Origin: Balanoglossus misakiensis
Taxonomy: Eukaryota > Hemichordata
DNA: 64,000 nt
Direction: 5' to 3'
Assembly: GCA_040954595.2 (NCBI GenBank)
Contig: CM082587.2
Coordinates: forward strand, 6,696,001-6,760,000
Program-made: the position numbers and the translations under genes
Part shown: positions 24,407 through 37,400 of the stretch, piece by piece
Numbering within the stretch: position 1 is the stretch's first letter
Layout of the letters: each line of letters opens with the position of its first letter
The notes under the pieces: model-generated
Seen by the model: only the letters and a program-made list of their open reading frames with translations
Told to the model about the DNA's origin: nothing
Databases searched by the model: none

Positions 24407-24856
24407 AATTGTGACATGAACACGATTGACCGAACGAACTTCATCATAAACCCCTTTCTAATACAGCTCACACACCTCACAACAGAGAGAACTGTTATTC
24501 GTGCTCTCTACTTCAACGGCAAGTCATTAACCACAGACCACGCTCAGTAAAATTTCGAAGTCCTTCCAAGTGCGAGCATACAGAGCACGTTTTCAATTTG
24601 GAGTCTTAAGCTTTGCGTTGCAGGATTTATGACCAGTGAAAGTATTATGTTTCTTCCCGAGATTGGGTACTAGTAGTATTGTCCACGTTCAAAATATTTC
24701 TTGAGCGTCCGTGACACCGCCTGGGTGAAAAGGCAACCAATCTAGGTAACTGAGCAAGTTGTCAATCTTGTGGAAGTGACAGCTCTCCCCCCTACGCGTT
24801 TGTAACACTGGCGAATTGATATCAGGCCCTGCCTCTCTGCGTATGCCGCCTCTACA

Positions 24857-24869
24857 AGGTCAAAGGTCA
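24857..24869 (+). promoter_or_regulatory. DR1 nuclear-receptor-type motif upstream of MOXD1
   Basis: The sequence AGGTCAAAGGTCA is a perfect direct repeat with one-base spacing, the class bound by RXR/HNF4-type receptors. It is 570 bp upstream of the MOXD1 start codon. Use is not shown. Confidence 0.35.
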
Positions 24870-25438
24870 TTCGGAGCGCATGATTTTGGTTAATATATCA
24901 TTGCAACATAACGGAGTGTTCACTTCAGACAGCCGACCATTAAAGCACTTTCAAGTTTTCTAAACAGCCATACGTCTTTGCTTTGCAATTTCATCGTAAC
25001 AATAGCCGCGGTTCTTGGGCAGATGGGAAACCCGGCGAGGGCCATTGTTCGCGAAGATCACTTCTGAACTCATCTACGCCCGCGCAAGGCACCGCGTACC
25101 TACCTTCTATAGCGCCGTTGTTTTCGACAAGACAACCCACCTTGATGAAGACGGACGATAACTTTTAAAAAGCGGCTGTGATCAGGAGTGCACATTGTGG
25201 AGTTCAATCAACCCGACATATTCTTTACCGAAGTGACGGCGGGGAGAAGGATCTTCTTTGGACGCGCGCCGTATCAGGCAACCGCGGCTGTGGGAAAGCT
25301 CCGCGCTCTGTCGCACTCACGACACCGCAGGAGCGGGCTGTAAAACGCGCGACTCGTACCCAGACCAGAAAAAAATTGGATCTTCAGACACAAAACCCGA
25401 ACACAGGTATTTTTGTACAGTATATTCACGCGAAACCT

Positions 25439-28400
25439 ATGAAATCACCGACCATGTCCGTGCCCGTACTTTACAAATCGGTCTTACTATTTTTACTGCT
25501 GGCACTCGGAACAATACACGCTAAATATTTACCACGTAAACTTGTGCACTCGCCGGACGATTTACGATATAACGCGCCGTTGAACGAGGACGACAGTATA
25601 CATCTGTCGTGGGATATTGACTACAATAAAGAAAAGATCCTCTTCCGAGTGCGGAGATCGAAATTCAACCCGGATAGCTGGTTCGCGTTCGGTATGTCAA
25701 AGGACGGCTCCGTGGCGAATGCTGATCTTGTCGTCTGGTGGCGATCGCAGAAAGGAAAATTGCGTTTGAAGGTAGGTGAGCCGGATTGCAACCGGAACTT
25801 GTTGTGTCCGAGCGGTTAGTCTTAAAGGCACAGTAGCTGTAACTGTGGGCTCTTTTTTTCAGTGTTTTGTTCTGTGTATCAAATGCAGGTTCTTCCTGTG
25901 CTCCCTACACCTGTGATATCCTATTTGTAAAACATACACTGCAATTTATATTGCTATTACGAGTGTCACACGTAGTCAAACCATCACATATAGGCAAGTA
26001 AACTCGTTCGATTCGAAAAGAGTGGGGAAATCCTGCCCATCATTTGACCATACCTATTTAAGCAAAATTAGGAGCAAGTCTTAAGAAAAAAGAATCCACT
26101 GCCTTTTTTTGGTGTTTGTGTAATCGAAGAGATTTGTGATATACAGTATGCGCAACAGCTCGAGCTACCAGTCAAAACTGTTCTCAATATAACTGGAAAG
26201 AAATCCTGACAATTTTTGTCTTAAAGAACACCGCCGTTAATGGAAACCAGTTGGGTTTTATTCGAGATAAATCTTCCGAAGGAGTGGCGCGTCGGAATGA
26301 ATAATAAATTGGTCGCAAATTATACGGTCGGGCATTTCAGTCAAGATCTGGAATCATTTTCATTTACGACCACGCGCATCACATGGCTAAACATTGTTGA
26401 AAATATCACTCTGTGAGGTGACAATAATGTCGATCATGAAATGTTTGAAGACGGACGAGGAATGTAAACAGCATAAAACACCAGATTAACAGCTACAGTC
26501 AAGCTTTCGGTGAGATTGGTGTTATAATTGAAACGCCCTTTCCGACCTATTATCGAATAGGTTGCAACTGATTCCTTTCTTTCGTGAGGCTGGCAGAATT
26601 TCAACCCCCCATGACGTGTTGTGCCAGCGACAGCGTGAGAAGAGTCACTTGGGGCAAATATACGCCTGCCACATCAACTACATTCGAACGAAAACATCTT
26701 GTTTACGCGAACGGGTGACAGGAAAGTACTATATTAGACCACGTCAAGCCACTCCGCGTTGTGCAGTTCGTATTAATGTTTGCGACCTCAGGTCGATGTC
26801 CAAGGATGTAATTAACTATTCAAATAAACCCACTCGTAATAATGATTCAGTCCCGACTGGTCATTCAACAGCCTTTGTCAGAATGGAAATGTAATGTTTC
26901 TCGACTAATGAATTGGTGAATTGAAAGCTATGACGATAATCATATGCTATCTATTTAGCTTGCACACTGACAGAACTGTGTGTAATACCGGTATATATAG
27001 TACTTGTAGTGAATTATATCTGTATGTCTGTCTGTCTGTCTGTCTGCCTGCCTGCCTGCCTGTCTGTCTGTCTGTCTGTCTGTCTGCCTGTCTAATATAT
27101 ATAAAGAGAGGGTAGTTGGAGAAACTAAACTGGCCACTTTATCGATGAAAATATGCTAGTGGCAGCTATCGGGGCTTTACCTGTTAGGACTGTGCCATCA
27201 AAGGCGACCTGCTGGTCATAGTGACATTTTTATTAAAGTGCCTTTTAAACCAACACGACGAATTGCACTCTATAGTATAGGGTCCTGAGAACTCCGTTGT
27301 GAGTATCCCACTCAGCTAGATTGCCCAGGCTCTTGTCATGAGTGGCTCTCAGAACGCAGTGCGTATAGACATACATCCATTTGAAGAGTGCTCAACGACC
27401 GTGAGTAGAGCGGTGGATTCCACTAGTTGAAATTCTCGTCGAGCTGAACTCGATTTCTCACGGTTTGATGTCAGTCCGGGTCTCCTCAAACCAGATCACC
27501 GGAATCGAGCGTGCCAGACAACATTATAGAATTTACGCCGTGTATATAATCTATAACCAGGTCTTGTACGTGTGTATGTAGGGCGAATATTTTGGTTGCA
27601 AAGCGTGTCACATATTAGCCGTTTAAGATCTCGTTATTCTCTCTAAGAATTTGAATAGCTGTTTTAATTCAGAGTTGTATCTTACATTACCGTGTGCATG
27701 CGTGTTTTCATTTACACACAGTTTTTGCTGTTTGGTTTGGACATTTTCATTCTTGAGGAAACTATCAAAGTGCTCCACGGGAGCTTGTAAACCGACCCTG
27801 GGTCATTTGGAGCACGAGACATAGGGAGAAAGGGGGTCGGTCGTGTCCCGTTATCGCATTTCAGTTGATATTCAACGCATTCTGCAATGTGGAACACCGT
27901 CATATTGCTTTAATTAAACCAAGTTGAAGCAGTACCAACGCCGTGAAATTCCTGCCGCCATGACTGCCTAAGCCCGTTTTTGTAATATCCGCGATACACA
28001 TACTTTTAGATAGTTATTTTGTCCTTCATTTATTTTCACCCGGAGAGACGCGTCCGGCCAGGCTACCTTACTCGCAATTAATTGACAAGAAACAAAAAAG
28101 AAATCGAACCAATTGTCTCAATCACTTCACGCTCGCATTCATCCAAGTATCCTTAAACTGTCGATAGTCTCAGTTGATTGTTATACTTCCGAAGTTTAAT
28201 GGCCAATGACGTCTTCAAGGAGGCATGCCATGTTTTGCTAATGAAGTTACATGTATCATAATGACTGCATGTCGACCGTATACACTAAGTGCCGATGATA
28301 CATACACAGCAGACTGTCTAAGGTGCATACTGTCACGCTGCCGTGGCCATGTGTCTGTTATGGCGTGCGAGTGCGATGACTATGGGTTTCCCCGTTCGGA

Positions 28401-31400
28401 AAAGGCCTCGTAGCTGTTCCGAACCGTGCTGCCCGATTTAAACACAATGTTTAGAACGTCGGAGGAAGTATTTCTCATATCTTTCAAAGCAGGGCCACAA
28501 GTACCTTTAGTCACGACCTCAAGCTTCACTTCAGTTTACTCGTACCTATGCAAATGAAGTGGCGCGTGAAAGCCACCTGTTGAAGCCACCAATGGAAATC
28601 TCTGTATGCAATTGTACAAGTGCCAATCGTTGATTGCCTGACAGGAAAGCAGTGTGTGCTTCATGAGCACAGTCCACTGATAACGAGGTAATCAATGAAG
28701 TAAAATTTTATACTTATAAATGTATTTTAAAGGAAAACACAGTATGGTTAAACGTATATGTGCAGGCAGAATTGCCATACAGATTTGTATTGAAGTCGAT
28801 GCGTTTTGCCATGGGACGAAATTTTCTAATCCAATCTTGAATACCATTTCTGAAGGTGGATTATAAGTTGTCAAACAACACCTGTTGGCCAGTGTTCACC
28901 ATTTTCTGAAGAAATGGCATTATTGCTCATACAGTGACGATGGCTCGGAGACAACGTGTAACTGCAGGGGAAGTTCGGGCAGAGAGCGCGCGCGCCGCTA
29001 ATGACTATGCCGTCCGCAAATGGAACACCTCTGACCTGTATTGTCGGCTGGTGTAACGACTACTGTGTTGAGGATGACAATAATGCCATTCCAATACACC
29101 GCGGGCATTTCGGCGAAGGAACGGTGCCATGTTTGCGAGAAAGACCTTTACAGTAGCTATCGTGGATGTGCTATACGAAGGATCGGTGACCTTCTTTGCG
29201 GGCATTGTTTCTATGGGGTAACAGCTGTGCATTACTACACCCATCATCATTCCATTAAGGGTGAGTGTCGTCCGAACTGCACATGCGCGACTTTCCTGAT
29301 TACAAACACACCATCAGTATTGTTCCCGCTCTCCAACTGAACCCTATCAATTGATATACATGTTACATCAAAATGAATTGGAAATGAGATAAAAACTAAC
29401 GACGCGTTGTTTGCCATGATGTATAGTACAATACAAAGTAGCAACCATATTGCTTTCAATGATGTACATTGTAGCAGTTACACTTTGTGTCTAGTTTGAC
29501 TTGCTTGCAACGTTGTTGTGTGGAACCCATAGCCGCGCAGACGCGACGACATCCACCCTTTAACGCTGCTAGTTGGGTAACTGCGTTGAGTATTAAAACG
29601 TGAAGGATGTAGTATCTTTTATCGGCCCATAAGCATGTGGACAAGTGCGTGGTAGTCACACCAAATCATGCCTACCGTTCAAATAGCTGCATATATATGT
29701 TGCGTAGATTGTGGTCATATCGCGTGTCGGTTTAATTACGACATTGTAATGTTTTTAGATAGAAACCTGCAACCATATTAACTGTGAATAACACAAGCCG
29801 CGGGATCCAATTAGCAACGGCTTCTCATATTTTGTCAGGATGGGGGTGCGGACGCTATGAGACGCTCAATTCTACTGTTGCTCGTCAGAAAGGAAGGAAT
29901 CCCGTTGAATGCATGGTATGACCGCAGCTGGTGTTTTGTCTTCCTTTCGAATTTCAACTCACCAATTAAGTTTGCTGCTCTGTGACGTTATATCTTGTTA
30001 TTCAAAAAGGATCAAAACAACCCGCACGCGAAAAGGGTCAGTAACATGTTGTACAGCACGATGTAAATTCCACGGAGAAAGGAAAACTTTGACACGGCTA
30101 AGCTGATTTCAAAACTGCCGGCTGCAGTCAGCTTCGATGGCCGTACCTCGGTACAATGGATGTGTCTATATACTAACAAAGCCCTGCTATACTGTCGTCT
30201 AATGTAAGGGTTACACTGTTGTTGCTGATCAAATTCGGATGTATACCTTTGTGGCGCAAAGTGCAACCCTTGTCAATTGTGTATTCTAACCCTTGAGACA
30301 TTAAATCCATTGTTGTTGCCATTAATTTCATTTCACACTGATTCCTAACCTGGGTTGAGATATCGGCCTGATATGGGACAGATTATGTCAAATTACAGTT
30401 CATGTACGGACTGAGTGTACAGTATATGAGATAGTACAAGCTTCTTTCTCGGTTTTACGCTTTCCTTTGGCAATTGTTTCATAAACTCCAAACACGGAAC
30501 ACAACAACGATATATACCAGATTGTTCGTGAATCTGTTAGCATTGCATTCACGTATACACCCTCGCTATCACCGCCTTCCCCCAATAAGCCATCTATCTA
30601 TAGGGACCGGACACCTTAACCTGCGTTTGACGTAGATAATTCCTAACGTTCAGGTAATTTACTTCGGGTGTAAGAAATCAGCTCTGTTGTCATGCCAACG
30701 AAGCATCAATACTCCATGTGGTTTTGACAGGAGCTATAAGCGCTGGTAACATTGTAACGCAATAAGTTGACACTGCGCAGTGCACAACTTTAGATGTGTC
30801 AACAATTCGAAATTCGAATTCGAACCAAATTCATTCACACCGCCTGAAAACTCACCAGACGCACAAAAGTTTGCTTTCATTTTAGTAGGTTTGCAAGGGC
30901 TAGTGTAAATTCAAGCGGTATATGCTAATGGCGTCAATTGTCAAAGCATTGCCAAAGTAAGCTACCTCATTTGCCTATGGAAGTTGAGAACACGTCAACA
31001 TCATCTGGTGTAAAAATATGACCAATCATAAAGCACTGCTCTTCTTGACGATTTCAACGCGTACAACAGTATGCACAGATTTCTCATTGGTTGAGAGTGA
31101 CCTTGCGCAGTGCATGTCACCAGGTGGGTGTCACAAATTTATGCGCGCCACGTCATTCTTGTCACCACTTTATCTCAGTGAGAAAAACGTGGGATGACAT
31201 CGACGTTCACTACCGGAAGTCAGGCGTTGTTACAGATATCCCTGCTGCGCTGTCTTCGAATTAAACGCCAAGTGAGTATTTTCACCTTAAGTTTTACCCG
31301 CAGACGTACTGTGCAAAGGTTAATGGGAAAACAGACGCGCACCTCTATATATAGACGGATGCAATAACATGGGACAACCTTATATTGAAAGTCAAATCAT

Positions 31401-34400
31401 GCCATGACATAATCTTGGTCTGAAATGAGAATCCCCAAGCTGAGGCTTTATTTAATCTCCCAATGCCCTGGGAGAGCACGAACATCGTTGTCCAGGGTCG
31501 AACAGCCATGTTACGAGCGAAACCGATCCAGGCAGTAGGCGGTAATCACTGCTGCTGCCGTGGGTATAATTTCAAGGACGCGTAGTCCGTGCCGAACTCA
31601 AAGACCAACTCATTCAGCCGTATCATTACCGACAAAAAAATTGCACGGCACTGGTTTTGAGAAGAAAAGCAATTACGCGTGACATTCTGGCTAGGGTTCA
31701 GTTCTTCGAGTTTTATTACCACAAACACGACTGAAGCAAAGCGTAGTTGTTATTGCCTTACTTCTACAACCCCCTCAATGCTAGTCGGGTATAGAACTTA
31801 TAACTCTGTAATTAAAACATTATTGGACATGGCGGAGTGGCCGTTTTTGTAAATTATACCACCATCTTATCAAGAAAGAACAAACAAATACTAAATACGC
31901 TCCAGTCTAGTCAAGTCACTGAGGACGGCTAGCTAACATTATTTCGATTTGCATTTTTCGTTTACGGGCAGTGGACGGGATTAAACGGCGGTCTAATTCT
32001 AGACATTCTTCTCATTCGTAGACACAAGGTGACTGGAGCTATCCCTGTTTACAGATGTTTCTGGTTTGTAGATATCGCGTTATGAGGAGGCTCTCGAGTA
32101 TTGAGTGTCGCTCTGATTGAGACAGACCTGTGTGGACTTTTCTATCAATCAGAGACCGGTGCTTGCTCGTTTAGGGTGGAACCATTTGGTATCCGTGGGG
32201 GTGTGGAGAAAAATAATTGTTAGCAGATGGTGCGGGGGAATATCTTCTGTAATGCCTTGAGTAATAAGTAGGACTGGCAATAATTAAAAAAAATGTGACT
32301 GAAAAAAATTCCTGACATAAACAAATCCTCTACCCCCTCCCAGAAATCAGATGGTTTTCCCCTTATAACTTCGATCCGCGTTTAATGCCCGGTAGTATTA
32401 AGCATGAAACCTACGCTAATCCACATCTCGGCCCACTAGGGGTAGTTCATTTATACCGCCGTGTCTCCAGTCTCACCGGGCTCGTTCATTCGCCCCGTTT
32501 TCATATCGCATTCGCCAATACATGTCTCACGGAATGCAAGAGAGAGAGAGAGAGTAAATGATTGCAGTCATGCTGTCGTAATCTTGGATTGATTAGCCGT
32601 TGGTTTTTCCTAGCGCCGTGCGAGTGTGACCCTGGGGCCAGCCGCTGCCCTGTAAAACTAACCCGCCCGACCGATGACAAATTCTTGCCATGATTATCTC
32701 TTCCCGCCCAAGACTGTATTTCTCTCTTTTTTTGCGTCTACTCTCAAATGAGCTTGGAAATATCAGTAGTTCGCAGTCGAGATAATGACGTCACAGTCAC
32801 GAATATTCGTGAAAACGGTCGTATCGTCACGCACAAGTTACAGAGACATTGCGCAGAACTTTCGCGTTGCTATGAGACGGACATCACTCTGACATGGCCC
32901 GAGGAGGTCCATGGTTTCCCCCACCACTGTTTTGCACACAGCTACCACGTTTCCCGCCCATTTTTGTGCGTTCTTTGAACCTTGGATTCAGTCAAAGCGT
33001 TCCGGCACTGCCACCATCGTTAAACTTTACTCTTTATAAGCAATAAACGGTATGACGTCACCCAACGGTCGTTTCTCCGCCTGGCACTACACCGTGTAAT
33101 GTTACTTTTTCGTCCTGTGATGACACCGTGTTGTCGAATCTTGTTTGCGTTAACGGTTAAACATGTAAGCGTCTGTATCAAGTACCACGCAGTGCTGCTG
33201 ATGAACATTCCTGTTGTCACTCACAGCAGTCTTAAACAACGCAACGTATTGATGTAATGTCAATGCGTAAATGGCAAAAACAAAGTTCACGGTATCATTC
33301 AAGCCATGTGTGGTCATCATATGAGTTACTTATATTATTGATTTGGAGAAAATATTTAATGGATTTTGACATTAAAAAGAGAGATTTTGTCCCTTTAACT
33401 AAATTGTATCTGGCTACACAGGGCGATAGTAGCTGAAAATCGCTGTACAAGCACTTAAAAGGGTGTCCAAAATAGCATGCGCATTGGCAAAGGAGACACA
33501 AGTAGACAAGTATCAGATGCTGCGGCAGATGAAGTGTATGACAATGCAGGATGACGATATGCTGGAGGAATGCATAATTGCCATGATCCAATGAATCAAT
33601 AATGTTCCTCGCAGATGTGCGCAGTTTCAATGGCGCTTGAACAGGTGTTGATGTCAGTGAGAGGGGGGCGGAGGATAATCAAATCTGGAACGAATTTAAC
33701 GCGACTTCCGTTTTGAAATCGCGTTAATCTCGTGCCTCTATGCGTACTGCCTTAAACATAAAAAATTGGCTACAACATCAACCCCATCTATAATTACAAG
33801 AACGGGTGTAACTAGGACAACGTGGGTCAGCTGACCCACTTTTCTGTGTGGATTGGTGTCAGTAGTCTCTTCGGACTTTTGTTGTAGGCGTGGACAAACC
33901 CAGTATCGTGTTGAAACTAGGTTGATTGATTGCTTCGTTACGGGCCTTCTGAGCTGACGACGTCGTCAACTTGTGCGTTTATGTAAATGTAGATGCAAGC
34001 AAGCAGTGTTGATGCCATTTTTATTGCACAGGGCACATCAATCTTCCCAGTTTATCGTTTTTTCTCGCGTATACTTTGTTTGATATCCTCTGGGTCACTG
34101 GATTTACAAACAACAAAACATTAAAGCAACGAGACAGTACATACGAATGAACTATAGACTGATAAAGTTTCGAAAAAAAACTTTTCGGCCATACACCGTG
34201 CACTGCAGCCCGAGAAAAGTAATTTTATTCGGACACATCAACACTGTAAGCAGCAAGTCAGTTGTTTCCAATAGACGATTTGCTGCTCGTTGCGAGATCT
34301 CGCGAGATTTGGTTAATTACGTCAGCAAGGGTTTGAGAGCCATGTAATACAAGACAAGCTTTGTATGACACTAGAGTGACTTTTGTGTCGTTTAAAAAAT

Positions 34401-37400
34401 GATGGGACATGTGTTGTTTGTCCTGGGAGCCGTGTTGTTTGTCCTCAGTGTGTCGCATGTGAATGTCCTCCCGTATAGACTGTCTGGACACGAGAGTTCA
34501 GGCAGGGTCTCGTTGAGTTCGGAGAATGGTCCCTTGTTGTTTTATTAAACCAAATGACACTGTAACGTTTCCCGTTTATAAACAGGACACGTGGACGGAC
34601 GGAGATGGTATTGTGCATATTGATCAACAACAAAGTGTCCGACTGGTCGGCCGTTCACAAAACACAACGACAGAGGTCGTCAGCCTGAAAAGAAAATTTG
34701 ACAATTGTGATACGCGTGATTACGTCATAGAGGTATGGGGAGTAGCTTGACTTTCAATACATGAAATTCGTAAAAGCATGATGTTGAGAGGGAGGGAGAG
34801 AGTGAGTGAGTGAGTGAGTGAGTGAGTGAGTGAGTGAGTGAGTGAGTGAGTGAGTGAGTGAGAGAGAAAGACAGAGAGACACATAGACAGAGTGTGTGTG
34901 TGTGAGAGAGAGAGAGAGAGACAGACTGACTGACATAGACAGAGAAAATGGAGCAAGTTAGCGTTTATTACATTTTATCCTTTCTTTCGTTTCACAGGGT
35001 GGAACAGTAGATATCATTTATGTCATCGGAGAGGACAGAATTTCTTCACCTAGTGGTCTTAATGTTTCTGACTATCAAAGCGGAATGCAGCGAGTTCAAC
35101 TGCTGAAAAGCCAAGTGCCCGTGCCTTCACTACCTGACGATACACACATCTTGGACATCTTGGCACCTGACGTAAGCTTTTGGCAATTGTAGTAAAAACA
35201 CTTGATCGTTCCACGGGATTTCGACCTGTGAATGGCGTTTAAGAACATTTAAGACAGCTTTAACAACCAATCGATCAATTAATCGATTAATCGACCAACT
35301 AATCCGTCATTCTACACATTATCAACAAACGAAGAAAAATGTCTGTAAAGCTTGGTGCTCGGCCAAACAGTCAATACGAGCGCTATGAAAGTGAAACCCG
35401 AGTTAACTAACTATCCATAATTCACTCCTATTTTGTCTCTACGACACCGCTGTACGATATAAAGTTGTACTTTTATCGTTTTCATCGACATCATTTTTTG
35501 AAAAGGCGATATATACCCATGACATCACCAATACATATACACGTATGGGCAGTTATGAAAAAAAATGTGAATTTTTAAAGAACGTTTTCTTTATCGATAT
35601 AGGTACACGTTCCAGATACATTAACCACATACTGGTGTAGTACCCACCGGTTGCCAGAGTTACCGGACAAAAATCACATCATAAGGGTATGTTGATTTTT
35701 TTTTTTTATCTAAATGAAAATCACATTATCTGCTGGCTATAGGAACGTGTTGTATACTCGGCACCAAGAGTATCGTCCATTTCTCTCTTACCTTGAAACG
35801 TAAAAATAATTTCAATCTATAATTGATAGAAAACATAAAAACCGACATAAGAGCTAGTGGAAAATTATGCAGAATATGCAAATACCAGCCTGAGATTGGT
35901 TGGCACCCCATACTACAACTACCAACATGGCCATTTATAGTTCAAATAAATTAAGTTATTGTTAAAAGGTTTAACATTGTGTTTTTGTTGTTCTGTTTTA
36001 CAGTTTGAAAGTGTGATTAGCCCAGAAAGTGTAGGTACAGTTCACCACATGGAGGTATTCTTATGTGAGCATGACGTCATCAGTATGTACAACGCCCCCT
36101 GTGAGACAGAAAGCAAACCGAAAGCAATAGAATCCTGTAAGCACGTCTTGGGCGCATGGGCAATGGGCGCAGAGGTGAGTCCATAATTTTGCGGTTGGAA
36201 TGTTTGAACCCAATATATTTGGGCAAGGAAACAACAGTCGATTCAAATTTGCACCAAGGGTTAGTGCAACTTGGTTCATACGTGTAATAGCTCGGATGTT
36301 AAACGATTGAAGCTTTATAAACTTTGAAGCGTGTGTCTGTTCACCTCTGCAGCCATTTTCCTATCCAAAAGAGGCCGGCGTTGCCTTTGGTGGTCCGGGA
36401 TTCCCCAAATACGCCGTATTGGAGGTTCACTATAACAACGTTGGACAAAGAGCAGGTATAGTGCCTCATGTAATATAGTCTCGGTTACCCAGACTACCAC
36501 TTTCATGAACCCTCTATGACCTCATATCCATGTACTTCCGGTGGTGTGGGGTTATCAAAATTCGTCATTTCGGTAGAGGAAATACGCGATATATTGTCCG
36601 AAAAAGAGTCGGCTTGCTAATTCAGTACGTAATTCATTGACTACCGCTGTAGTTCTCTAGTATTGTATGGGTTTAGATCAAAATGATGGATTCATACCAA
36701 CGGAAGTACATGTACGAGGATGTAAGGTCATGAAGGGGTCATGAAAATGGCCTACAGTGTACTTGAGAACGGTCGCGGGGTGTCGTCTGCACCACAGACA
36801 ATTTCTGTTCGCCCGTCTATAGCCATGGGTGACGCACAATCGACTGTGAAAGTTGACATACTTCATCCCCATTGCAAGATGAATGCGGCCAGTAATTCAA
36901 ATACACCATTTCCCTTGCAGATTTAATCGACCAATCCGGGATTCGTTTCTACTACACACCAACGCTGCGCCCTCACGACGCAGGCATCATGGAGCTTGGT
37001 CTGATCTACACGCCCAAGATGGCCATACCACCGCAGAGTGACGGCTTTGTGTTGAATGGGTTCTGCTCGCCGGAATGTTCCAGCGAGGTATTACTGTATT
37101 CTTTAGATAGTACTCGCCATGGATTTTCAGAAAAATTGACAGTAGTCCATATCTTTCAATTCTTTGGTATATTATAGTGTGTGGGGAATCATGTTTGATC
37201 ACAAACAGGGTGTTCACCGTCCTGTTTATAAAAAAATCACTAATTTGATTTTTTTTGTATAGAGTTAAAGGCACGTAAGCTGCAACTGGATAAAAAATCA
37301 ATGTTTTAAATAATCTCATATATGCTTTTAATTATATATATTAAATGCTATTTCATGATAATATATCAAGCTCAACACTTATTTATGACAAAATGGCCAA

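Larger units (their letters stand above)
13877..25438. other. 11.6 kb gene-free interval, probably regulatory
   Basis: No frame in either strand shows a recognisable domain or splice-compatible exon. It lies between the 5' ends of two divergent genes, so it likely holds both promoters and distal elements. Visible features are perfect TGACGTCA sites (17381, 21904, 23855), a 28-bp palindrome (17568), a conserved-looking stretch 24010-24210, a GAAT/GAGT microsatellite (24238) and a perfect DR1 nuclear-receptor motif (24857). Its regulatory role is inferred. Confidence 0.45.
25772..34585. other. MOXD1 intron 1 (8.8 kb)
   Basis: This is a long first intron without a supportable gene inside. It contains one end of a TTAA-type miniature element (25821), a TCTG/TGCC microsatellite (27021-27093), a (GA)n run near 32541 and two perfect TGACGTCA sites (32786, 33053). 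First introns of this size often hold enhancers; this is inference. Confidence 0.6.

Noticed and set aside
27395-27470. tRNA-like patch (GAGTAGAGCGGTGGATTCCA)
   Set aside because: There is no matching acceptor stem and no T-loop consensus; not a tRNA gene.
28940-29059. 39-codon frame starting MARRQRVTAGEVRAESARAA
   Set aside because: It is short, partly driven by a GCGCGC run, without splice partners or a recognisable domain.
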